Origin: an uncultured Selenomonadaceae bacterium
GTDB lineage: Bacteria > Bacillota > Negativicutes > Selenomonadales > Selenomonadaceae
Assembly: GCA_905236595.1 (NCBI GenBank)
Contig: CAJORE010000203.1
Location: forward strand, 1 to 6,073
Reading direction: 5' to 3'
Length of the DNA stretch: 6,073 bases
Position numbers and translations under genes: made by a program. This document shows, in pieces, positions 1-6,034 of this stretch. The notes under the pieces were generated by a model. That model saw only the letters and a list, made by a program, of their open reading frames with translations, searched no databases and was not told where the DNA came from. Position 1 is the first letter of the stretch, and each line of letters starts with the position of its first letter.

Positions 1-7
1 AAAGGAG
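1..7 (+). promoter_or_regulatory. Ribosome binding site of the first operon gene
   Basis: AAAGGAG lies 8 nt before the ATG at 16 and matches the anti-Shine-Dalgarno sequence almost perfectly. It fixes the start of the 105-aa gene. The window begins on this site, so no promoter for the operon can be seen. Confidence 0.85.
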
Positions 8-15
8 CAACCACC

Positions 16-333
16 ATGGCACGAAAGTTAAAAAAATCCGCCTTGAGCGGCTTAAAAGAAAAACAGGCCGCCAACGTACAAGTCAATGTGCAAAAAATCA
101 ACCAGGCCACCGAAATTGTGACAAACGCCAAAAAACTTATGGATATAGGAATGGTGTATGATGCCATCGTCGCCATCGAACAACTGTTGGCGTCACGCTT
201 GCCGCTAAACAATGGCCAACAAGCGCAAATAAAAGAGATGATGACCTATTTTGTGGAACGCTCCTTAAAACGGATGAAGGATTATCCGCATATTTTGCAG
301 TTTATGGGCATCAATCCCGCCAAAGTGGCATGA
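16..333 (+). CDS. Small basic helical protein of unknown function, first visible gene of a GT41 operon
   Basis: I do not recognise a named family for this 105-aa protein. The first 16 residues are strongly basic (R3, K4, K6, K7, K14, K16). The rest is predicted by eye to be helical and has no signal peptide or membrane segment, so a cytoplasmic location is likely. Residues about 34-60 (containing LMDIG and AIVAIEQLL) have the Gly/Ala spacing of one degenerate TPR-like helix pair. The start is supported by the SD at 1-7. The stop overlaps the next start as ATGA (330-333), which predicts translational coupling with the TPR-like gene and, through it, with the large glycosyltransferase. An accessory subunit, chaperone or acceptor of that enzyme is possible, but this is inferred from position only. 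Confidence 0.8.
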   Translation: MARKLKKSALSGLKEKQAANVQVNVQKINQATEIVTNAKKLMDIGMVYDAIVAIEQLLASRLPLNNGQQAQIKEMMTYFVERSLKRMKDYPHILQFMGINPAKVA

Positions 334-833
334 CGGAGACGGGCGAAAAAATCGCCGCCTTAAAGCGGCGATTACACTTTTTGGAAGAATGCGGCGAACA
401 CACCGCCGCCCTTGACATATTGGCCGAATTGGTGGATATGGGTTGCCGCGACTTGGAAATTATTCGCGCCGGACTTAATAATTATTTTGCCGTCGGAGAC
501 TTGGAGCGTGCGGCAAAATGGGCGGATGTTATGCTCACCGTCGTCCCCGATGACGTAGGCGCACGACTCGTTATCGCCAAATTGTGCCTTGTCAACAATC
601 GTATGTGGGATGCGTTGGCAGTCTTTGATTTCATTGCCTTAAATCTCTACGACAAAATGACAATATCCCAGCGCGATGAAATGACGGACATATTGCTTGA
701 ATGTGCCAAGCAGGACAAATACACCGTGGCTTTTTACCCCAACGCCGTCGATTTCGTCGTGCGCGAATACCGACGCACCGAACTTTTGTCCGTCATACGA
801 TGGCTTGATACCAACAAACAGAGGAAAAATTAG
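330..833 (+). CDS. TPR-like helical repeat protein, probable accessory protein of the GT41 operon
   Basis: This 167-aa protein lacks a signal peptide or membrane helix and appears to be an all-helical repeat protein. TPR-like helix pairs are seen at residues about 7-33 (with EECGEHTAALDILAEL), 41-75 (with NYFAVGDLERAAKWADVML) and 76-106 (with LVNNRMWDALAVF). The third is less regular, and the C-terminal 55 residues show no clear repeat. The start codon overlaps the preceding stop (ATGA), and the next gene begins directly after its TAG, so the three genes are very likely co-translated. TPR folds normally bind proteins, and the GT41 enzyme next door carries its own TPR-like region. A role in recruiting acceptor proteins or assembling a complex is therefore plausible but inferred. 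An alternative is that it arose from a detached TPR segment of the same enzyme family. Confidence 0.8.
   Translation: MTETGEKIAALKRRLHFLEECGEHTAALDILAELVDMGCRDLEIIRAGLNNYFAVGDLERAAKWADVMLTVVPDDVGARLVIAKLCLVNNRMWDALAVFDFIALNLYDKMTISQRDEMTDILLECAKQDKYTVAFYPNAVDFVVREYRRTELLSVIRWLDTNKQRKN
820..826 (+). promoter_or_regulatory. Ribosome binding site of the tandem glycosyltransferase gene
   Basis: AGAGGAA lies inside the last codons of the TPR-like gene, about 7-9 nt before the ATG at 834. It supports that start, which directly abuts the upstream TAG. Confidence 0.65.
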
Positions 834-3800
834 ATGGAAACGGCCGCCGAACTATACAAAAAAATGTGTACCGCTTACGAAAGCGAAAATTATATCGCCG
901 CCGTAAAATGCGCCGAAGAACTGTTGCACCGCGACGATGTCACCAAAGATGCCTTGGAAGCCATCGTCGCCATGTATGTGGACAATCGCCAACACGAACG
1001 AGCCAAAGCGGCGCTTGCCCGGTTAAGCAAAAAATTCGGTAAAGACGGCAACTGGTATTTTTTCGCCGCCCGCGTCGAACATTTGCAAAAACATCACCCG
1101 CAAGCCATAAAACTGGCCGAGCGCGCCCTCAAATTGGAACTCACCCCCTATCGCCGCTTGATGACCCATAACATTTTGGCGCGTCTGCATAAGGATTTGG
1201 GGCTTATCGAGCGTGCGACGAAGGAGAGCATCACCGCCGTTTGCGTACAAAACACCGGCAACGACACCGAAGAAATGCTCCGCTTGCGCCGCGACGAATA
1301 TGCCAACTACCTTCTGGATCTGCACTATACCGCAGCTTCCCGCGACAAACTCTTTGCCGCCGCCTGCCGCTATCCGGCTTTTTTGCCGCGCATAACCCCT
1401 TTTTCGCACCGGAAACGCCGCCACCAAAAAATTCGTGTCGCTTATATTTCTCACGACCTACGCCGCCATGTGGTCATGGATTTTGCGTGGGCGTTTTTTT
1501 CCGCCTACGATCGGAGCCGCTTTGAAGTATACGCCTACTTTTCCGGCAAGGAAGACGAAACGAGCCGCCGCATCGCCGCCAATATCCGCAAATGGACAAA
1601 TGTCACCGACTTAACCTTGGCGGAGACGGCGCAACGAATCTTCGCCGACGAAATTGATATTTTAGTCGACTTGGCGGGACACACATCAAGAAGCCTGCTT
1701 CCCGTTTTGGCATATAAGCCGGCTCCGGTGCAAATATCGGGCATCGGCTATTTTGATACCACGGGTCTGCCGGCCGTCGATTACTTCTTGGCCGACAACT
1801 ATACCGATCCGCCGGGACTTAACGACGAATTTTTCACCGAAAAATTGTTGCGTCTTCCCCATTCCCATTGGTGCTATACCCCCCGAGAAACCGGCGAATT
1901 GCCCGCTTTCCCGCCGCCGTACCGCCAAAACGGCTACATTACCTTCGGCAGTTTTAACAATTTCCCGAAAATAAACGACACCGTCCTTGGCGCATGGGCG
2001 GAAATTCTGCGCCAAGTTCCGCACTCGCGGCTGTTTTTGCGTACCCACATTTTCGGCATCGAATACGGCATCAAACTTGTCAAACAGCGCTTAAAGGCGG
2101 CGGGAATTCCCCTTGAACGCGTTATCACGGAGAAATTTGCCGACGATTATTTGGTGCGCTACAACGAAATTGACATCGCCTTGGACTCCTTTCCGTACCC
2201 CGGCGGCGGGACAACTTGCGATGCCTTGTATATGGGCGTCCCGGTGGTGACGTTAATCGGCGAGCGGCACAATTCGCGCTTTGGCTTTAGCATATTGTCC
2301 AATATCGGCTTGCCCGAACTTGCGGCCGACACCGTCGCCGACTACATAAAAACGGCGGTTGCCTTGGCGAACGACCCGCCGCGCCTTAGCCGACTGCACC
2401 AAACCTTGCGCCGCAAAATGCGTCAATCGCCGCTGATGAATGTCAATCTTTACATGACGGAGCTTGAAAACATTTATTCCCGAATTGCCGCACCGTGGCT
2501 TGACAACGACGAATATTCGCCACACGCCGTCTCATCGGATTTTACGGACAGCGGAAAAAAATACTTAGCCGTTGCCATCGCCGAAAAATCGGTAATCGCC
2601 GCATCTCGCGCCGCCTACTTTTTGCAAAAAACCGTCACGGGGGAGACGCTCCCAACAGCGGAAAATTTTCGTTTGCTGGCCGAAGCCTACGAACATTGCG
2701 GCAAATTTTCTGCCGAACATACGGCGCTGTCCAAAGCACTAAAACTGTACGAACAAACGAGCCTACCCGACAACGCCGTCATGCGCCAAATACTCTGCCG
2801 CCTTGCCTATACAGCGCTATACATGGGCAAGGCGCAAGACGCCGCTATATATTATCGCCGCGCCGCCCAATTTGCCGATACGCTGATGACCCGCGCCGAG
2901 CTTTACGGTGCCATGCTGCTCACGATACAAAACACCGACATTGCGTCGGACAAATTATTTAATATGCACAGAGATTTTCAAAAACTGTTTGCCGACGTCA
3001 CGGAATATACCCACGAACATCATGCTCCGATAAAAGGACGCCGCCTGAAAATAGGCTACGTTTCGCCGGATTTTCGTCGTCATGTGCTGTTCGCCTTTTA
3101 TTACGGAATTTTAGTGTGCCACAATCGCCGTGATTTTGAAATATATTGTTATTACACGGGAACCGTTGACGACGGCTTTACCGCCAAAGTACGCGAAACC
3201 GCCGAGCATTTTTGCGTTGCGGGAATGATGTCCGCCGAACAACTGTCGGACACAATCTACGCCGACGGCATCGACGTTCTGGTGGATTTAGCCGGTCACA
3301 GCGCCAACAATGCCCTTTGCACATTCGCCCGTAAACCCGCGCCGGTGCAAATATCGGCGCTTGGCTATATCGCAACCACCGGCTTAAAAGCCATGGATTA
3401 TTTTTTGACCGACCGAATAACCGACCCTCCCGGTAACGAAAAATTCTTGACGGAAACGCCGCTTTATTTGCCGAGCCAATTTTGCTACGCCGCCCGCAGT
3501 GACGCTCCCGAACCAACCGCGCCGCCCTGCCTTGACAAACACTTTGTCACCTTCGGCGTCTTTAACCGCTATGCAAAAATTACGGACGAAATGCTTGCCG
3601 CATGGCACGAAATTATGCGCCGCGTCCCCCATTCGCGCCTCATTATAAAATCGACGGCCATGAACGACGACGAAACAGCGGCGCTTGCTTACACTCGCTT
3701 AAAAACAATGGGATTTGATATGGACTATGTAAGCTTCGAGCCGGCGACCGAGGACTATTTGTCGCGCTACCAAGCGATAGATATTGCCCTCGACACCTAC

Positions 3801-4118
3801 CCTTATACCGGCGGCGGTACTACTTTCGACGCACTGTACATGGGTGTCCCCGTCATAACGCGCTTCGGCACACGACGCAACACGCGCTTCGGCCTCAGCG
3901 TGCTGACCAATATCGGGCTTAAAGAGTTAGCCGCCGCCGATTTAAGAAGCTATGTTGAGACAGCCGTCGCTCTTGCAAGCGACCGGGAACTTCTTTCCGC
4001 CCTTTACGGCAAAGCAATGCGCCGACGCTTAATGACAGCCGCCCCTTTGACACCGCAAAGCTATACGCGAGAATGGGAAAATTGCTTAAGCCGTATCGCC
4101 GCAAAAATACTCCAATAA
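834..4118 (+). CDS. Tandem GT41 (OGT/SPINDLY-like) glycosyltransferase with two catalytic domains and TPR-like helices
   Basis: This 1094-aa protein probably transfers a sugar from a nucleotide donor to Ser/Thr or Asn of proteins in the cytoplasm, as GT41 enzymes do. Domain order: TPR-like helices (about 4-140), GT41 core 1 (about 198-553), a second helical segment with two TPR-like units (about 611-682), GT41 core 2 (about 737-1090). Core 1 shows RRH (H212), DLAGHT (H283), KPAPVQ (295-300), FNNFPK (K379) and GGGTTCDALYMG (457-468). Core 2 shows RRH (H750), DLAGHS (H822), KPAPVQ, FNRYAK (K915) and GGGTTFDALYMG (993-1004). These match the two histidines, the donor-binding Lys and the phosphate-binding loop of the family. 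There is no signal peptide. Characterised OGTs usually have one catalytic unit per chain, so the duplication is unusual. Donor sugar (GlcNAc, Glc or other) and acceptor cannot be read from the sequence. Confidence 0.93.
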   Translation: METAAELYKKMCTAYESENYIAAVKCAEELLHRDDVTKDALEAIVAMYVDNRQHERAKAALARLSKKFGKDGNWYFFAARVEHLQKHHPQAIKLAERALKLELTPYRRLMTHNILARLHKDLGLIERATKESITAVCVQNTGNDTEEMLRLRRDEYANYLLDLHYTAASRDKLFAAACRYPAFLPRITPFSHRKRRHQKIRVAYISHDLRRHVVMDFAWAFFSAYDRSRFEVYAYFSGKEDETSRRIAANIRKWTNVTDLTLAETAQRIFADEIDILVDLAGHTSRSLLPVLAYKPAPVQISGIGYFDTTGLPAVDYFLADNYTDPPGLNDEFFTEKLLRLPHSHWCYTPRETGELPAFPPPYRQNGYITFGSFNNFPKINDTVLGAWAEILRQVPHSRLFLRTHIFGIEYGIKLVKQRLKAAGIPLERVITEKFADDYLVRYNEIDIALDSFPYPGGGTTCDALYMGVPVVTLIGERHNSRFGFSILSNIGLPELAADTVADYIKTAVALANDPPRLSRLHQTLRRKMRQSPLMNVNLYMTELENIYSRIAAPWLDNDEYSPHAVSSDFTDSGKKYLAVAIAEKSVIAASRAAYFLQKTVTGETLPTAENFRLLAEAYEHCGKFSAEHTALSKALKLYEQTSLPDNAVMRQILCRLAYTALYMGKAQDAAIYYRRAAQFADTLMTRAELYGAMLLTIQNTDIASDKLFNMHRDFQKLFADVTEYTHEHHAPIKGRRLKIGYVSPDFRRHVLFAFYYGILVCHNRRDFEIYCYYTGTVDDGFTAKVRETAEHFCVAGMMSAEQLSDTIYADGIDVLVDLAGHSANNALCTFARKPAPVQISALGYIATTGLKAMDYFLTDRITDPPGNEKFLTETPLYLPSQFCYAARSDAPEPTAPPCLDKHFVTFGVFNRYAKITDEMLAAWHEIMRRVPHSRLIIKSTAMNDDETAALAYTRLKTMGFDMDYVSFEPATEDYLSRYQAIDIALDTYPYTGGGTTFDALYMGVPVITRFGTRRNTRFGLSVLTNIGLKELAAADLRSYVETAVALASDRELLSALYGKAMRRRLMTAAPLTPQSYTREWENCLSRIAAKILQ
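1425..2492 (+). repeat. First copy of the internal GT41 domain duplication
   Basis: This segment encodes residues 198-553 and aligns collinearly with residues 737-1090. Landmark motifs are offset by 536-539 residues: H212/H750, H283/H822, K379/K915, GGGTT 457/993. In the 53-residue stretch starting at I276, I count 34 identities with the second copy. The 16-nt string ccggtgcaaatatcgg at 1725-1740 recurs exactly at 3342-3357. Confidence 0.9.
3042..4103 (+). repeat. Second copy of the internal GT41 domain duplication
   Basis: This segment encodes residues 737-1090, the C-terminal catalytic unit. It has no large indel relative to the first copy apart from a few residues between the central and C-terminal motifs. 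It retains the two family histidines (750, 822), the donor-site Lys915 and the GGGTT loop, so it does not look like a decayed copy. FNRYAK replaces the FNNFPK of the first copy. Confidence 0.9.
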
Positions 4119-4153
4119 AAAAAAGACCACCCTATAAGCGGTGGTCTTTTTTT
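4117..4153. terminator. Bidirectional intrinsic terminator between convergent operons
   Basis: The stem GACCACC (4125-4131) pairs with GGTGGTC (4140-4146) around an 8-nt loop. It is flanked by eight A on the left (4117-4124) and seven T on the right (4147-4153), which extend the stem and supply a U-tract in both directions. The A-run begins inside the TAA of the glycosyltransferase gene (4116-4118). It ends the plus-strand operon and can also stop minus-strand transcription from the hydrolase gene. Confidence 0.93.
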
Positions 4154-4200
4154 ATTGGGCTACAGCAAAAAACTGTATTCCTTAGCACGTCAAAATTTTG

Positions 4201-4223
4201 TATCGGAGCGTCCCCGCCCGATA
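4201..4223 (-). terminator. Possible hairpin downstream of the hydrolase gene
   Basis: TATCGG (4201-4206) pairs with CCGATA (4218-4223), continued by GCG/CGC around a 4-nt loop with one bulged A, giving a 9-bp stem. On the minus strand it lies 46 nt after the hydrolase stop and is followed by CAAAATTTT rather than a clean U-tract. It may be a weak terminator or a stabilising 3' structure. The rest of the 4154-4269 gap shows no gene. Confidence 0.35.
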
Positions 4224-4269
4224 ATGTTTAGGCACGACGAACGTTTCATAACAATGAGCCGTGCAAACC

Positions 4270-5202
4270 TTAATCCGCGTCCACATAAGGCCGCAAAAAC
4301 GCAAAGATCCGTTCAAAATATATTTGCGGATTAACGTTCTTGGCATCGGCGTGTCCGGCGCCTTCCACGATAAACAATTCTTTGGCCGGAGCATTAGAGG
4401 CTTCGTAAAGTTCATGTGCCATCGCACACGGCACAAGTTTATCGGCATCACCATGGATAAAAAGCATCGGAACAGCAGTATGCACAACGGCATCAAGGGG
4501 TTTTGCCTCCGACACGGCTGCTCCCGTTTTCAATCGCGTGACAATATCAACACAGGGCATGACGGGAAATTCGGGCAAGCCGAACAATACATTTAGCTGC
4601 GCCGTAAACATATCATAAGCCGATGTATAGCCGCAATCCTCTACGGCCGCGACAACGTTTTGCATCGCTTGCGCCGTCGTCATCATAACCGTCGCCGCCC
4701 CCATGGAAACACCATGAAGCACAATTTGCGCCTGCGGATCGACTTCGGCAATTTTCCGCGTCCAAAGGGCAATATCCTCGCTTTCCTTGGTTCCCATGGT
4801 AAGATACTCGCCTTCGCTGGCTCCGGCGGCGCGTAAATCCGGCGTAAGCACATTGTAACCGCGTTTAAGGTATTCTTCGGCGTAATCACCGGTAAAACTT
4901 TGGTCGCGCCCATACCCGTGCACCAAAACGGCCCACCGGTGACTCGGTTCGGTCGGCGCAAAATAAGTCGCCGCAAGTTTCAGATTATCGGTGGACATAA
5001 TTGTCCACATTTCGTTGGAATACTGAGGCTTCCGCGCCGCCAAGAGCGATGGATCGGCAATTTTGGCACAAGCCCGCGGCGGCGCCAACGGATCGTCGTC
5101 ATTGCCGCGACGCAACGCATAATCGGTAAACCCGGCACCGATAAGGTAGCCGACCACGGTCAACAATATCACCGACGCAATTATTATTTTTTTTATTTTC
5201 AA
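4270..5202 (-). CDS. Membrane-anchored alpha/beta hydrolase (serine hydrolase, S33/YqkD-like)
   Basis: This 310-aa protein has an uncleaved-looking N-terminal membrane segment (about 4-24, after MKIKK) without a lipobox. The catalytic domain is therefore probably anchored on the outer face of the cytoplasmic membrane. The alpha/beta-hydrolase core is clear: oxyanion motif HGYG (95-98), nucleophile elbow GVSMG with Ser166, acid region HGDADKLVP with Asp254 (or Asp252), and His284 in GAGH. An insert between the nucleophile and the acid residue forms the expected cap. Overall it resembles YqkD-type and serine aminopeptidase S33-like hydrolases, but the substrate (ester, thioester or peptide) cannot be told. 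The start is TTG at 5202, with AGGAGAGG 10 nt upstream. An in-frame TAG three codons upstream excludes a longer form, and GTG at codon 11 would destroy the membrane anchor. It follows the amidase gene by 39 bp, probably in one transcript. Confidence 0.92.
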   Translation of the reverse strand: MKIKKIIIASVILLTVVGYLIGAGFTDYALRRGNDDDPLAPPRACAKIADPSLLAARKPQYSNEMWTIMSTDNLKLAATYFAPTEPSHRWAVLVHGYGRDQSFTGDYAEEYLKRGYNVLTPDLRAAGASEGEYLTMGTKESEDIALWTRKIAEVDPQAQIVLHGVSMGAATVMMTTAQAMQNVVAAVEDCGYTSAYDMFTAQLNVLFGLPEFPVMPCVDIVTRLKTGAAVSEAKPLDAVVHTAVPMLFIHGDADKLVPCAMAHELYEASNAPAKELFIVEGAGHADAKNVNPQIYFERIFAFLRPYVDAD

Positions 5203-5212
5203 GACAGTCTAT

Positions 5213-5220
5213 CCTCTCCT
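5213..5220 (-). promoter_or_regulatory. Ribosome binding site deciding a TTG start
   Basis: On the minus strand AGGAGAGG lies 10 nt before the TTG at 5202-5200 in the amidase-hydrolase gap. No ATG is available in frame near it, so this strong site supports TTG as the real start codon. Confidence 0.75.
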
Positions 5221-5241
5221 ATTTTTTGACAATGCAGAAAT

Positions 5242-5835
5242 TTACTTGCGATTGGCGGCGGCGTAGCGTATTTCGCCCAAACGACGGTATAGATTATCAC
5301 CCGGGCAACTCGTATCGTTCAAATCACGATGACCGACAATAACCCCCTTTTTCATCGAATTAAGTCCGTACTTTAAGCAAAGCCACGCCGTCAACTCTTT
5401 TACCGCATCTATTTGCGCCGCCGTCGGCTTACCAATATCAAAATTTCCCGCCAAACACACCCCCACGGATTTTTGATTATTTTGATAAGCATGTGCGCCA
5501 ATCATCTCCGGCCGTCGCCCTTGCTCAATCATGCCGTCTTTACGAATAAGGTACTGATAACCAATACCCGCCCACCCATTGACTTCTTGATGATATTTAT
5601 GTATGGCGACGGCTGTCGAATCCTTGTCCTCATTGGGGAAACCCGTGTGATGAATAACAATGTATTCCGTTCCGGGACGCTCCACGTATTCGGTAAATTG
5701 CAAAAAACGCTTATAAATGGGTGGTGTCCACGGCAACACCTTTTCCTCGGCACTCGCCGCCGACAATGACATCGGCAACATGGCCGCGCCGCCCGTAATC
5801 GCGAAAACGTACTTCAAAAATTCTCGTCTCGTCAT
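5242..5835 (-). CDS. Tat-exported N-acetylmuramoyl-L-alanine amidase (PGRP / amidase_2 fold)
   Basis: This 197-aa protein is predicted to cut the bond between N-acetylmuramic acid and L-alanine in peptidoglycan or its fragments. Residues 1-29 form a twin-arginine signal: TRREFLK (R3, R4) matches the Tat consensus, a hydrophobic stretch follows, and ASA at 27-29 fits signal peptidase cleavage. The mature domain has the zinc-amidase pattern: VIHHTG (H62/H63), GIGYQYLIRKDG (Y93 at the place of the T7 lysozyme catalytic Tyr), GAHA (H115) and GHRDLNDTSCPGD (H169, T175, C177). Zinc ligands should be one of H62/H63 plus H169 and C177. All key residues are present and the length suits a single-domain enzyme without cell-wall-binding repeats. 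Folded export through TatABC to the periplasm is implied. A weak SD (GGGG, 9 nt upstream) precedes the ATG. It is the first gene of the pair with the hydrolase. Confidence 0.93.
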   Translation of the reverse strand: MTRREFLKYVFAITGGAAMLPMSLSAASAEEKVLPWTPPIYKRFLQFTEYVERPGTEYIVIHHTGFPNEDKDSTAVAIHKYHQEVNGWAGIGYQYLIRKDGMIEQGRRPEMIGAHAYQNNQKSVGVCLAGNFDIGKPTAAQIDAVKELTAWLCLKYGLNSMKKGVIVGHRDLNDTSCPGDNLYRRLGEIRYAAANRK

Positions 5836-5857
5836 AACTCATATCCCCATATATTTC

Positions 5858-5961
5858 TTAAGGGAACCTCTAAAAACTATCTTTTTGGGGCTTCGCCCAA
5901 ACCCAGAAGATGCTTTGCCCCTTGCACCCCGAATGTTTTTAGTTTTTCGAGATGCCCTTAA
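5858..5961. mobile_element. MITE-like element with 22-bp inverted ends bounded by TTAA
   Basis: The left end (5858-5879) and the reverse complement of the right end (5940-5961) match at 19 of 22 positions, sharing TTAAGGG outside and AAAAACTA inside. TTAA lies at both outer edges and could be a target duplication or part of the repeat. The interior holds a small hairpin, gggc-ttc-gccc (5888-5898), and a second, similar motif, gctttgcccc. No transposase is encoded, so any movement would depend on an enzyme elsewhere. An alternative is a REP-like intergenic repeat or an attenuating hairpin in the amidase leader. Confidence 0.5.
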
Positions 5962-5990
5962 TAACTTCCTATACAGAACTGGCTGGACGC

Positions 5991-6021
5991 AAAAAAGCCG
6001 CCGTTCTTCCGAACGGCGGCT
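5991..6021 (-). terminator. Intrinsic terminator of the tRNA transcript
   Basis: An 11-bp perfect stem, agccgccgttc (5996-6006) with gaacggcggct (6011-6021), encloses a 4-nt loop that reads GGAA on the minus strand, a GNRA-type tetraloop. On that strand the stem is followed by a run of T (5995-5991). It lies 13 nt past the 3' end of the tRNA and should separate tRNA transcription from the amidase operon. Confidence 0.92.
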
Positions 6022-6034
6022 GAGATAAACAAAA

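Noticed and set aside
1023..1454. 143-aa open frame on the minus strand inside the glycosyltransferase gene
   Set aside because: It is fully antisense to the strongly supported GT41 coding region and has no domain or SD support. Long antisense frames are expected from its codon use.
1686..2048. 120-aa minus-strand open frame inside GT41 core 1
   Set aside because: It is a shadow of the conserved catalytic domain on the other strand, with no recognisable motif.
4161..4177. TACAG/CTGTA hairpin just after the bidirectional terminator
   Set aside because: It has only five base pairs with an A-rich loop and no T-run, which is within chance expectation.
4182..4496. 104-aa minus-strand open frame overlapping the end of the hydrolase gene
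   Set aside because: It is in another frame of the same strand as the hydrolase, whose catalytic His284 and natural C-terminus lie in the accepted frame. The downstream part shows no family resemblance and no SD.
5848..5853. TATATG on the minus strand as a -10 box for the amidase gene
   Set aside because: It overlaps the ribosome binding site, would give almost no leader, and has no credible -35 at 16-18 bp. The real promoter probably lies further upstream but I cannot pick it.
5717..6028. 103-aa plus-strand open frame across the amidase start, the inverted-repeat element and the tRNA terminator
   Set aside because: It runs through an intrinsic terminator hairpin and non-coding repeat sequence, and no SD or domain supports it.
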